Positions 10,510 to 19,847 of a stretch of DNA of 64,000 nucleotides are shown here, piece by piece. Each line of letters starts with the position of its first letter. Positions within the stretch are counted from its first letter, which is position 1. The position numbers and the translations under genes are program-made. This DNA is from Dactylorhiza incarnata. Its lineage: Eukaryota; Streptophyta; Magnoliopsida; Asparagales; Orchidaceae. The notes beneath the pieces were generated by a model that had not been told where the DNA came from, searched no databases, and worked only from the letters and a program-made list of their open reading frames with translations. Location: positions 13,410,001-13,474,000 of the forward strand of contig JAWHQI010000009.1 in NCBI GenBank assembly GCA_033032865.1, read 5' to 3'.

Positions 10510-12160
10510 TGTTCAAAAGGTTGGCCCCGAGCAGACCCGCTGTCCAGGCTCTCATCTAGCTGGCAGGTCCGAAGGCTCACTCGGTGGCAGGTTCTATGTT
10601 CCAGAGGTTGGCCCCGAGCAGACCCGCTGTCCAGGCTCTCATCTAGCTGGCAGGTCCGAAGGCTCACTCGGCGGCAGGTTCTATGTTCCAGAGGTTGGCC
10701 CCGAGCAGACCCGCTGTCCAGGCTCTCATCTAGCTGGCAGGTCCGAAGGCTCACTCGGCGGCAGGTTCTATGTTCCAGAGGTTGGCCCCGAGCAGACCCG
10801 CTATCCAGGCTCTCATCTAGCTGGCAGGTCTGAAGGCTCACTCGGTGGCAGGTTCTATGTTCCAGAGGTTGGCCCCGAGCAGACCCGCTGTCCAGGATCT
10901 CATCTAGCTGGCAGGTCCGAAGGCTCACTCGGTGGCAGGTTCTATGTTCCAGAGGTTGGCCCCGAGCAGACCCGCTGTCCAGGCTCTCATCTAGCTGGAA
11001 GGTCCGAAGGCTCACTCGGCGGCAGGTTCTATGTTCCAGAGGTTGGCCCCGAGCAGACCCGCTGTCCAGGCTCTCATCTAGCTGGCAGGTCCGAAGGCTC
11101 ACTCGGCGGCAGGTTCTATGTTCCAGAGGTTGGCCCCGAGCAGACCCGCTGTCCAGGCTCTCATCTAGCTGGCAGGTCCGAAGGCTCACTCGGCGGCAGG
11201 TTCTATGTTCCAGAGGTTGGCCCCGAGCAGACCCGCTGTCCAGGCTCTCATCTAGCTGGCAGGTCCGAAGGCTCACTCGGTGGCAGGTTCTATGTTCCAG
11301 AGGTTGGCCCCGAGTAGACCCGCTGTCCAGGCTCTCATCTAGCTGGCAGGTCCGAAGGCTCACTCGGTGGCAGGTTCTATGTTCCAGAGGTTGGCCCCGA
11401 GCAGACCCACTGTCCAGGCTCTCATCTAGCTGGCAGGTCCGAAGGCTCACTCGGTGGCAGGTTCTATGTTCCAGAGGTTGGCCCCGAGCAGACCCGCTGT
11501 CCAGGCTCTCATCTAGCTGGCAGTTCCGAAGGCTCACTCGGTGGCAGGTTCTATGTTCCAGAGGTTGGCCCCGAGCAGACCCGCTGTCCAGGCTCTCATC
11601 TAGCTGGCAGGTCCGAAGGCTCACTCGGTGGCAGGTTCTATGTTCCAGAGGTTGGCCCCGAGCAGACCCGCTGTCCAGGCTCTCATCTAGCTGGCAGGTC
11701 CGAAGGCTCACTCGGTGGCAGGTTCTATGTTCCAGAGGTTGGCCCCGAGCAGACCCGCTGTCCAGGCTCTCATCTAGCTGGCAGGTCCGAAGGCTCACTC
11801 GGTGGCAGGTTCTATGTTCCAGAGGTTGGCCCCGAGCAGACCCGCTGTCCAGGCTCTCATCTAGCTGGCAGGTCCGAAGGCTCACTCGGTGGCAGGTTCT
11901 ATGTTCCAGAGGTTGGCCCCGAGCAGACCCGCTGTCCAGGCTCTCATCTAGCTGGCAGGTCCGAAGGCTCACTCGGTGGCAGGTTCTATGTTCCAGAGGT
12001 TGGCCCCGAGCAGACCCGCTGTCCAGGCTCTCATCTAGCTGGCAGGTCCGAAGGCTCACTCGGTGGCAGGTTCTATGTTCCAGAGGTTGGCCCCGAGCAG
12101 ACCCGTTGTCCAGACTCTCATCTAGCTGGCAGGTCCGAAGGCTCACTCGGTGGCTGTTTC
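10510..12160. repeat. 87 bp tandem array, about 19 copies, 3' region of the Tat element
   Basis: A head-to-tail array with an 87 bp unit, recognised by the recurring GTTGGCCCCGAGCAGACC and TCATCTAGCTGGCAGGTC. Copies differ by only a few bases. Because 87 is 29 codons, minus-strand translation stays open over 566 codons with a 29-residue period, while a plus frame is interrupted by a stop in one copy (near 11312). Arrays between pol and the 3' LTR are known in Tat/Ogre elements and have been proposed as seeds of satellite DNA. I see no evidence that the array encodes a protein. Confidence 0.95.
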
Positions 12161-12163
12161 TCA

Positions 12164-12365
12164 ATTCTCAAGAGATGATCTCAAGAGCATTCGCATAGAC
12201 CACGCGCCGGAGAGAGGATCACACCCCACTCTCTTGACTACTTAAGCGAAACCCCGTGATACGCGAATGGTAAGGTTCACTTGGTAGCGAGAGATCGAAG
12301 GGGAGCAACCGACCTAATTCATCTTCGAACATTCGCGGGGTAGCCAAGACAGTCGCGTCACGACC
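12164..12365 (+). other. spacer between the two Tat arrays
   Basis: About 200 bp of non-coding DNA with CATTCGC-type words like those in the LTR. No gene is seen. Confidence 0.5.
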
Positions 12366-12640
12366 AGGCGTCCTAATGAGCCTGACGAGATGTGGCAGCG
12401 AATGAGAAGAATCGACGTCCTAATGTGCCTAACGAGATGTGGCAGCGAATGAGAAGAATCGACGTCCTAATGAGCCTAACGAGATGTGGCAGCGAATGAG
12501 AAGAATCGACGTCCTAATGAGCCTAGCGAGATGTGGCAGCGAATGAGAAGAAGAATCGACGTCCTAATGAGCCTAGCGAGGTGTGGCGGCGAATAAGAAG
12601 AATCGGCGTCCTAACGAGCCTAACGTGGTATGGCAGCGAT
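12366..12640. repeat. 47 bp tandem array, about six copies
   Basis: The unit contains GACGTCCTAATGAGCCTAAC and GTGGCAGCGAATGAGAAG. Copies are slightly diverged and the last two are the most degraded. It lies downstream of the stop of the antisense gene at 12764, so it could fall in that gene's 3' untranslated region. Confidence 0.9.
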
Positions 12641-12763
12641 TGAGAAAAAAGCTGAGAATAATGCAAAGTGTAATCAATGAAGTACATCTTGTACAAGCAC
12701 TCGCCGGTTCAAGATTACAATCAAAAGTATAACTGCAAAAAGAGGAAATACAAAAAGCCCTTC

Positions 12764-14688
12764 TCAAGGATCCACAGACTTCTCGCTTGAAGATCCGCCG
12801 CTCTCGTCAGAGTCTGGAACGAGGGCACCTTCTCGCGGCTCGACGTGGTCATCCTCGGGAAAGGGAATTGGGATATAGAGCTCGGGGACGACTTGACGGG
12901 CGGAAAGGCGTTCGGCCTCCGCCTTCAGGTATCCCGCTCGCCTCAGCACCTGCAGCGCATGCTTGACGGCATTCTGCGCATTCTCTTGCATCAGCTGCTC
13001 CAACTCATGATGGGGATAAAAATGGCCCCCGCTCCCTGGGTCGAGTGCTGACGCACCAGCCTCTCGCAATCGCTGGACCTCGGCTTTGGCCAGACGGATT
13101 TCATCCTCAAGGCCGGCCACCCGAGCACGGAGCATCTCGGCAACCGTGGTATCCTGAAATTAATAACAAGGGTTAGTAAGAATAAAGTCGTCAATCGGCA
13201 ACAAGTCATTCGCGAGAAAGGCGAAAGCATACATACCTCTGCGATAGGGCGGTTGGCGAGAAGGGTCTCCGCAGCCGTCAGCTTGGTCCTAAGCTCCATC
13301 GCCTCAGCAGAAGCAACGGACCGGGACTCCTCAACCGCCGCCAAGTCCCGCGCCAATTTGACGCTCCGGCGCGAAGACATGTGCGCGAGCTCGAGCGCCC
13401 GCAGCATGGCCCTGGCACTCTCATGCGCGAGAATCTGGGTCGTCTCGGCATCATAAACTTCGGCGTCTTCTCGGCCATAGAGGGCATACGCGATGGCGTA
13501 AGCCTCCCCACTGGCGAGATCGCTCTCTATCCACGACGGATGGAGGGTGGAGAGCGAGACCCGGTTCGCATTCCTGTCCCACTTGACCAAAGGAGCCCCC
13601 GAGGGGTCCATGTACTTCTCACCGCTGGGGAAGTTCCGATGGTCCCTGGGAAGTGGGGGCGGCGGCAACGACGGTCCCGCGCGAGGGGTGGTCTCTCCTG
13701 GCGCACTCGTCCCCAGCGCTTGGATCTGAGCACTCGCCGCGAGGGTCTCGCCCAGGACCCCCTTCCCCTTGGCGGAAGGGGGGTTTTTGGATTTCTTGGA
13801 GGTGGAAGGGGTCGGCGCCGCTGGCTTGCGCTTCTTCCCGCCAGGCTTGGAGGAAGAAGGTTCCTCCCGGCAGGCATCCGCGGCGGCCTGCGCGAGAGCG
13901 AGGGTAGATCCGGAAGGACGCGGCGGATGGAGAGGGAAATGGCGCACACCTGTACAATGTAACGAACGGTTCTAACGAATGATGTAAAAATTACAAAGCG
14001 AAAGCGAATGAAGTCTCGAACACTTACCCTCGCCCTGCGGAATAGGTGGAAGCGAGTTGACATTCCGCCGGAGATGGACGAGATCCATCCCGTGCTCCAG
14101 GATGTATTGGTGGAGTTTGGCCTCGTGCCCCCCTAGGGTCGGGGGGCGGAAGGTTGACTCCTCCTCCTGCACCGGCGCGAGGAGGGTGTTCCCTAGGCTC
14201 CCGCTTACGAAAATAAAGCGGCGAACCCAGTCATGGTTCTTGTTCGGGAGCCCGTAGTGCTTTAGGGGGCTCTGTCCCGAGAAGAACGAGATACCATGGG
14301 TGCAGCGGAAGGTATAGAGCTTGCGGAAGACGGGCAGCGAGAACTCGATCCCCTCTTCTCGCAGGTAGCTCGCGTACCCGACCAGCATGGCGATGGAATT
14401 GGGGTTGAGCTGGCCGGGCACGACCCCATAGTATCTGAACGTCTGGCGGAGTTCCGGCCAGATCGGGAGGCGAAACCCCACCTCGAAGTGCTCTAGCGGG
14501 ATCGCGAGAGCACAAGGCGAGATGGAATTCAGGCGCTCATCCGGCCTGGGCTTTCGCGCCTCGAAACCCGGTGGGACGTAGTCGGCGACGGCAGACAGGT
14601 AGGCCTCCTCAGAGAGGTCGCAGGAATCGAAGACGTGGTTGGCGAATGCGCTGGCGCACTTGGCTCTGCCTTCCGCATCGCCGCCCAT
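12764..14688 (-). CDS. Antisense three-exon gene of the Tat element (587 aa), gypsy-type 'transposase' domain family
   Basis: Exons on the minus strand are 14688-14028, 13949-13237 and 13153-12764. The introns are 78 and 83 bp. Donors are GTAAGT and GTATGT; acceptors are TACAG and TTTCAG. Phases join correctly, giving 588 codons with the stop and no internal stop. Residues of roughly 60-200 (ALAIPLEHFEVGFRLPIWPE, YYGVVPGQLNPNSIAML, GISFFSGQSPLKHYGL) resemble the plant 'putative gypsy type transposon' domain (Pfam PF04195, from memory). A low-complexity Ser/Pro/Lys stretch follows in exon 2, then a predicted coiled coil across exons 2-3 (RARVAGLEDEIRLAKAE) and an acidic Ser-rich tail. A TATA box lies 110 bp upstream. 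Antisense ORFs are known in Tat relatives, but their function is unknown. No transposase chemistry is evident. Confidence 0.82.
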
Positions 14689-14797
14689 TTTTGCGAATGA
14701 TGAAGAAAAGGGGAGCAGCAGGCGAGGAAGAAGCGCGAGTGCTAGCGCAGGGAAGGAAAGCGGATGGTTAGGTATTTAATACGGTGGTTGAGAGACC

Positions 14798-14805
14798 TAT
14801 TTATA
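14798..14805 (-). promoter_or_regulatory. TATA box of the antisense 587-aa gene
   Basis: On the minus strand this reads CTATAAATAGG, a near-ideal plant TATA box, 110 bp before the ATG at 14688. It has the same core as the LTR TATA box. Promoter activity is inferred. Confidence 0.6.
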
Positions 14806-15135
14806 GAGGGACTAAACGGCGTTTGGACTTTCGAGACCTCGGGTGTGCGGATAGCCATCGCGCCCTCCCGACGCCTCGAAGCCCGAGCTGGTACCTCTCG
14901 CCCATTAGTGGCAAATGCACTATGTCTATTCATTCCGTGGCTACGCAACGAAATAGGGAAAGCATCCGGCTAAAGGTTATCACTCGGCAAAACCCAAGTA
15001 GAGTTATGAGATACGAAAAATAAATAAAGAAGCATTCGCAAAGCATAGAAAAATTATTACAGATAAAAACAATGTTCAACATTCGCAGCACAAGGTAAGA
15101 AAAGAAAACAACAAGAGGGATGGACGTTGGGAAGG
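14806..15135 (-). other. intergenic region between the two antisense genes
   Basis: About 330 bp holding the upstream promoter region of the 587-aa gene and, by inference, the 3' end and poly(A) signals of the 367-aa gene. AT-rich words with AATAAA-like sequence occur on both strands around 15015-15075. No other gene is seen. Confidence 0.5.
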
Positions 15136-16445
15136 TCAGATCTCCTCCCAGACCCATCGACCTCGCTTTCGCGACCCGGCTTCCGTGGGCGCTCGCAGGC
15201 GGTAGAGCGCAAGCATACTGGTGATTTCCTGGGAAGCAAGGTGGAGTTGGTCTCGGGCTCGCGCGGCATGCCTCGCGGGAGACAACTCCCCTCCTTCACC
15301 CCCCAGCCGCTCCACCGCCGCGAGAAGATGCGAGTGACTTCGTCGAAGGTCCTTCAGCTCCCATGTGACTCCCAGCCGCACCTCATCCACCTGACCGGCG
15401 ACGTTTCGCTGGATATGGATAAGCTTCCCCAGGACCTCCGAGATCTGATCCTTCAGGGTCGCGTGATCCGAGGAATCACCCAGGAAGTCAGCGAGATCCC
15501 CAGGGGAAGGGAGAGGCGAGAGCATTCCCTCTCCCCCCTCGTAGTAGGAGTCGAGGGGGGAGGCTTCTCGATAGCCTGCGGAATCACAACTAGGATTAGC
15601 GGTGATAAAGTATGCGAGTGCAATAAAGGCGGGTGAGTGAACTGACCTAGGGTGGGATCCGGGTGACCCGAAGGACGAGACGAATGCGGGTGCGTCCCAG
15701 ACAGCCAGGCGGGGGGTAAGACCTTTCCCTTTCCTGGATGGTAAGGCTGTGAAGAAGGGCTTGGAGCCTCCGCACGGTCATCAGCACAGAGATGCTGATC
15801 CAGCTCTCGCTCAGGGGAGACCCTCCGTTCATTCGCGGTGGCAGAAAGGTTCACCTGAGCAGGGGGACTGGGAGGAATGGAGTCTCGCAGCGGGACGCTA
15901 GTGTTGAGGGCTGCGAAGAGATAGTGGTTAATAGCCGACAACATAAAAAGGAGTAGCGAGAAGGTTCACAACTCACGAGATTGGGGTACAGTCTCTCCAG
16001 GAGGAGGCGGAGGAGCAAGATCCGAATCGGGAGGAGGTATCTCGTCCGCGGGAGGTGGCACCACCACACTGCTCAGAACGGCCCCATGGCCATCCTCAGG
16101 TACCGAAGCCCCCTGCGAATGGTCGGAATAAGTGCAGGGTAAGGGACAGGAACCAAATGGAGACAAGAAGAATACTCATACCAGCACCGCGGGGTCCGGA
16201 GGGGCATCCGCCAGCGTATCCGCCGGTGGAGTATCCGCCGGAGACTCCGAAGCAGTCTCGCCTCTCTGACGATTCAGCCGAATCGTCTTGGCTCGATGCG
16301 AGACATAGGGGGCGCTCGGATCCCATTTAGACATTAGCCAGGGAGCAAATTTGGATGCTCGGGGGGCAGTCGCAGCTTGGGCCACAGCTAGGCGGTCGAT
16401 CATCTCTCGCGAGAGGGGTTTCGCAGAAGGTTTGTGGAAAGACAT
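15136..16445 (-). CDS. Antisense four-exon gene of the Tat element (367 aa), unknown function
   Basis: Exons on the minus strand are 16445-16182, 16112-15977, 15910-15647 and 15575-15136. The introns are 69, 66 and 71 bp. Donors are GTATGA, GTGAGT and GTCAGT; acceptors are CGCAG in all three. The reading phase is kept at every junction, giving 368 codons with the stop. The start MSFHKPSAKPLSREMIDRL was chosen because it lies just below a TATA-like box; an upstream in-frame ATG is less likely. The protein has a basic N-terminus, a Pro-rich middle (DLAPPPPPGETVP), and a predicted helical or coiled C-terminal third (DHATLKDQISEVLGKLIHIQ). I do not recognise the family. It sits about 185 bp inside the 3' LTR, upstream of and in the same direction as the 587-aa gene. 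Confidence 0.72.
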
Positions 16446-16507
16446 TGGGAAATGGAGGAACTCCGAGCCGAGATAAGAGAGTGGTCCAGGAAAACCTGAC
16501 ATGAGGA

Positions 16508-16515
16508 TATATATA
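16508..16515 (-). promoter_or_regulatory. TATA-like box of the antisense 367-aa gene
   Basis: A TATATATA core (minus-strand CTTATATATATCC) lies about 63 bp before the ATG at 16445. The sequence is almost self-complementary, so strand is assigned by position only. Confidence 0.45.
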
Positions 16516-16611
16516 AGGTGGCGGTGGGACCCACGGAATCTCATGGATCCAGTCAGCAGGCACTCACCGAATACAGGGTTGGACTGTTCTTTACGATCGT
16601 AGGAACCGCTC

Positions 16612-16628
16612 GTAAAGAGCGGGGATTG
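16612..16628 (+). promoter_or_regulatory. Tat polypurine tract
   Basis: The purine-rich AAAGAGCGGGGATTG directly abuts the 3' LTR. This is the expected position of the plus-strand primer in LTR retrotransposons. Confidence 0.65.
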
Positions 16629-17359
16629 TGTACAACCCGTATTCGCCGAGTGGGCCCCCCCAGCCAACTGGCGAAACGCGGGTCGTCCGGATCATTCGCC
16701 GGGTCACTCGCCCAAGCTAAGTAAGGTAAAAATGCCCTCAAGATGGTGGAGGTAAGCTATAGGAAAGAAGACGCTAGGCGAGTGGTGCCCTCACGGACCA
16801 CTCGCCCAGAAATGAGAACATTCGCCCAGCCAGGGGACCACTCGCCCAGAAGCGTGGGCATTCGCCCAGACAGGCGGGTGCCCAGCGAATGGTGCCCTCA
16901 CGGACCATTCGCCCAAATGGGTGTGAGGGGAAAATGACCAGGATACCCCTGGTGGGCTGCAAATAGCCCCTCGGAACAGCGGAGTTTGGCTGTTAGCAGA
17001 CCAATTTGGGGTGCGGTTAGTAAAATTAAAAGGCGGAGCCAGGCTATTTACAGACCAGCCTAGGAAAACTATAAATAGACCCTTAAGGGCACCTTGGAGG
17101 AGATCAGATTTTAGAGAATCCTCTCCTCTAGGCTAGTTTTGGTTGGCAGCCAGTGCCCTCCAAGGTGCCCGGTTGAGCTTTGGTTTGGGAGGGGAAGCTC
17201 TCTAAGATCTTCCGGGTGTGTGGCGGGACCTCCTCGCTTCAGCCTTGGGTCTATTCCGTTTCCAGCATCCACCGTCAGGAGAGTCTAGTGAGGGAGAAAT
17301 AAGCATCGGCTACACCCCCAGTGGGTCCGAACTCAAGAGACCAGTTGCTGGTTTCAACA
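16629..17359 (+). repeat. Tat element 3' LTR
   Basis: This 731 bp LTR is the partner of 4248-4977. I see two substitutions (ATGGACCATT/ACGGACCATT and CTATTCTG/CTATTCCG) and one extra A in a GGGGAAA run. It is followed by CGCAC (17360-17364), the right copy of the target duplication. Confidence 0.95.
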
Positions 17360-17364
17360 CGCAC

Positions 17365-17941
17365 CCTTACCAAGATAGATTAATGCACCTTGCTTTGGCA
17401 AGCCCACACTTCATCGATCGAGGCAGGAAGAGTGTCATCCACCGGAAGGCGTCCGTATACTTAATATTGGATAAGGGATTTAATTTATAAAATTGATTAA
17501 CAATTAATCAACGTGCACTTATACAAAATTACAACATTAACAACCAAATACATCCCAGAAGTGCACAAAGTAATATTATCAACGCTTGATAAAAAGGGCT
17601 AAATCTGAGCATTTAGAACATTTCTAAATCTCCAGATTTATATGCATTTGACAAAGGCAAAATAACTCAACTTATGTAGTAGACAAGCTCGTCTCTCAAA
17701 GTCGGATTTTCAAAATCCAAAACATTTGGTTTAACAAACCAATTAGAGGGACGGTTACTGCAAAGGAGACACAATTTCTGAAACAATGAAATCGCAACGC
17801 AATCATATGCATTCCTGGGAGTTTTTCCAATCTAGAACATTTCTTCGAAATTCAAACATCCAGGAAGAAATCCAGACATTTAGAACACTTCTAAATTTCT
17901 AATTTACATGCATTAGATTGCAAACCTCGCTTTGATACCAC
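17365..17941 (-). other. copia A leader, LTR-proximal half, with primer-binding site
   Basis: This is the upstream half of the copia A leader, continuous with 3844-4242 before the Tat insertion. At its end (minus strand 17940-17925) is TGGTATCAAAGCGAGG, one base from the LTR. It is a slightly mutated match to the initiator-Met tRNA primer-binding site TGGTATCAGAGC of plant copia elements. The rest is AT-rich and has no coding sequence or array. Confidence 0.8.
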
Positions 17942-18444
17942 TGTTGGGTTTTTCTAATACCATTTCAAAATTGATAAAACAGCATATCACATATGCGCAG
18001 CGGAATAAATAACTAAAACAACCCAACGAGTTAAGGAACTTGCGATTTTACTGATTCAAGAAATAAAGCAACATCCACGTCACAGTGCAGAAATTATACC
18101 TGAAGGGATTTGAGTCAATACTCAAACCAAGGTGCTCATCACTGAGTCTGGTAGAACCAATCTTGAGTTGCAAGAACCAAAATAGATCGGCCCGTCAACA
18201 GAGATCCACACAAGTGTCGGAGAACCTCGATGCCTTGTCGAACAAGGAATGAGTCGGAGAAGGAAAATTCTCAGCATCCCCACGGACTGCTAGATCCGAG
18301 ACAGGGAAGACGGCAACTGTTGGAAGAGGAGAGAAGCCCTAGCGGAACACTTCCGGTGCTGCTCTCTCAAACCGCGAAATGGGTCGGTTACAAAATCTGT
18401 CTCGCACTTCCAACCCTAAGATCGTGATCTGCTTATATACCAAA

Positions 18445-18690
18445 GGTTGCATTCGACGAACTCAAGGAGATATGCGTTCGACGAACTCAAGAGATCTGCG
18501 TTCGACGAACTCAAGGGATATGCGTTCGATGAACTCAAGGAGATCTGCGTTCGACGAACTCAAGAGATCTGCGTTCGACGAACTCAAGGAGATCTGCGTT
18601 CGACGAACTCAAGAGATCTGCATTCGACGAGCTCAAGGAGATATGCATTCGATGAACTCAAGAGATCTGCGTTCGACGAACGCGCTACAC
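18445..18690. repeat. 24-25 bp array in copia A U3
   Basis: About ten copies of a unit reading GATCTGCGTTCGACGAACTC plus AAGA or AAGGA. Each holds GTTCGACGAAC, an 11 bp palindrome around a central A. It sits directly upstream of the minus-strand TATA box, as an enhancer array would. The core word also occurs in the neighbouring Tekay LTR array. Confidence 0.9.
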
Positions 18691-19020
18691 TAGCCCTCTG
18701 CCGTCTCAGCGGTCGACGAAGGCACTACACTAGCCCTTTCCGTCTCAGCGGTCGACGAACACGCTACAATAGCCCTTCCGTCTCAGCGGTCGACGAACGC
18801 GCTACAATAGCCCTTCCGTCTCAGCGGTCAACGAAGGCGCTACACTAGCCCATTCCGTCTCAGCGGTCGACGAACGCGCTACACTAGCCCGTTCCGTCTC
18901 AGCAGTCGACGAACGCGCTACACTAGCCCGTTCTGTCTCAGCGGTCGTTGAAGGTGCTACACTAGCCAATTTGTCTCAGCGGTCGATGAATGCGCTACAC
19001 TAGCCATTTCGTCTCAGTTC
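18691..19020. repeat. 38-39 bp array in copia A U3
   Basis: About eight degenerate copies of a unit built from CGCTACACTAGCCC, CCGTCTCAGCGG and TCGACGAAC. It continues the previous array and shares its TCGACGAAC core. Confidence 0.85.
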
Positions 19021-19186
19021 GATTAAAGTCGCGCAGGATGGCCTGGTTTCTCGTGAAATCCCAAGATTTAATTTCTTGTCCAATTTCTCCAAGCACTTAT
19101 ATGTGCGACCCTATAGGCTCATATTGCGTTGGAAGTAAGACTAACTATTGATTGCTTTGAGATCACCTCAGAAACTCCAACAGAAC

Positions 19187-19390
19187 TGCAGGCTAGCTGC
19201 GTTTGGCGAACTGCCGGCTAGCTGCGTTCGGCGAACTGTCGGCTAGCTGCTTTTGACGAACTGCCGGCTAGCTGCGTTCGATGAACTGCCGGCTAGCTGC
19301 GTTCGACGAACTGCAGGCTAGCTGCGTTTGACGAACTGCAGGCTAGCTGCGTTCGACGAAGTCAAACTGCGTTCGACGAATTTGTCCTGC
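19187..19390. repeat. 25 bp array in Tekay 5' LTR
   Basis: About eight copies of GCTAGCTGCGTTCGACGAAC plus TGCAG or TGCCG variants. The same array is expanded in the 3' LTR at about 39003-39255. Confidence 0.9.
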
Positions 19391-19847
19391 CTTGTTCTCG
19401 TCGAGCTTTAAGCTATATGTATATATATATACATTAAGCTTAGGTTTTATCTTTTCATCTCCTTCCCCTTTCGACCGACTAAGAGTTCTATCTGGTGAGA
19501 GAGCGAGAGCGGCGTGTCGTGGAGCTTCCGACCGGTGATTCGAAGGCTGTAGTAGTCGGAATCGCGTTTGGAGAGTAGATTTGGAAAGCTCTCGGTGGGA
19601 TCTTTGTTCTAGTGGTAAGCTTTTCCCGTTTTGTAAAATTTTTGGAGTTATGGTAGTGATCTAATTTCACTTTTCGATCTGAAAAGTTTCAGGTTTTCGT
19701 GCTCCGGTGAGTTCTTGGCCGATCCATAGCTTTTGGTGCGGCGATCTTCGAGTTTGCAAGGTTTAAGGCAAGTGGCTTTCTTCCCCCTCCCCCTTTTTGG
19801 TTGAATATCTGTTTTCCTGGTTTATGGTTTTTACCGTGCTGTTTGGC

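Larger units (their letters stand above)
4248..17359 (+). mobile_element. Tat-lineage Ty3/gypsy retrotransposon, young insertion into copia A
   Basis: A full-length 13.1 kb element bounded by near-identical LTRs (4248-4977 and 16629-17359) that begin TGTACAACC and end TTTCAACA. It is flanked by the perfect target duplication CGCAC (4243-4247 and 17360-17364). Inside, in order: gag with a CDFH-type zinc motif, protease, RT, two successive RNase H domains, integrase, a long tandem array, a second array and two antisense multi-exon genes. The extra RNase H and the long 3' region with arrays and antisense ORFs are known traits of the Tat/Ogre/Retand group. The LTRs differ by about two substitutions and one base of length, so insertion was recent. 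Pol is nonetheless broken, so it probably moved in trans. Confidence 0.95.
1..19183 (-). mobile_element. Ty1/copia retrotransposon 'copia A', minus strand, split by a Tat element
   Basis: Read on the minus strand, this element runs from its 5' LTR (17942-19183) through a primer-binding site and leader into gag, protease, integrase, reverse transcriptase and RNase H, in the order that defines Ty1/copia. Its 3' end and 3' LTR lie left of the window. The leader is interrupted by the Tat element 4248-17359, which is flanked on both sides by CGCAC. Coding is broken by three frameshifts and several stops. It lies in the 5' LTR of the Tekay element: sequence just right of 19183 matches the Tekay 3' LTR near 39010. 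The left flank is off-window, so the target duplication (probably GAACT at 19184-19188) cannot be confirmed. Confidence 0.9.
17942..19183 (-). repeat. copia A 5' LTR
   Basis: This 1242 bp unit has matching ends TGTTGG and CCAACA. It lies next to the primer-binding site, so it is the 5' LTR of the minus-strand element. A TATATAA box on the minus strand (18439-18433) separates U3 (higher coordinates) from R/U5. U3 holds two adjacent minisatellites. The partner LTR is outside the window. Confidence 0.85.

Noticed and set aside
10464..12164. 566-codon minus-strand ORF across the 87 bp array
   Set aside because: The unit length is a multiple of three and copies are near identical, so one open frame stays open throughout. 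There is no domain, and the same holds for the 283-codon plus-strand ORF.
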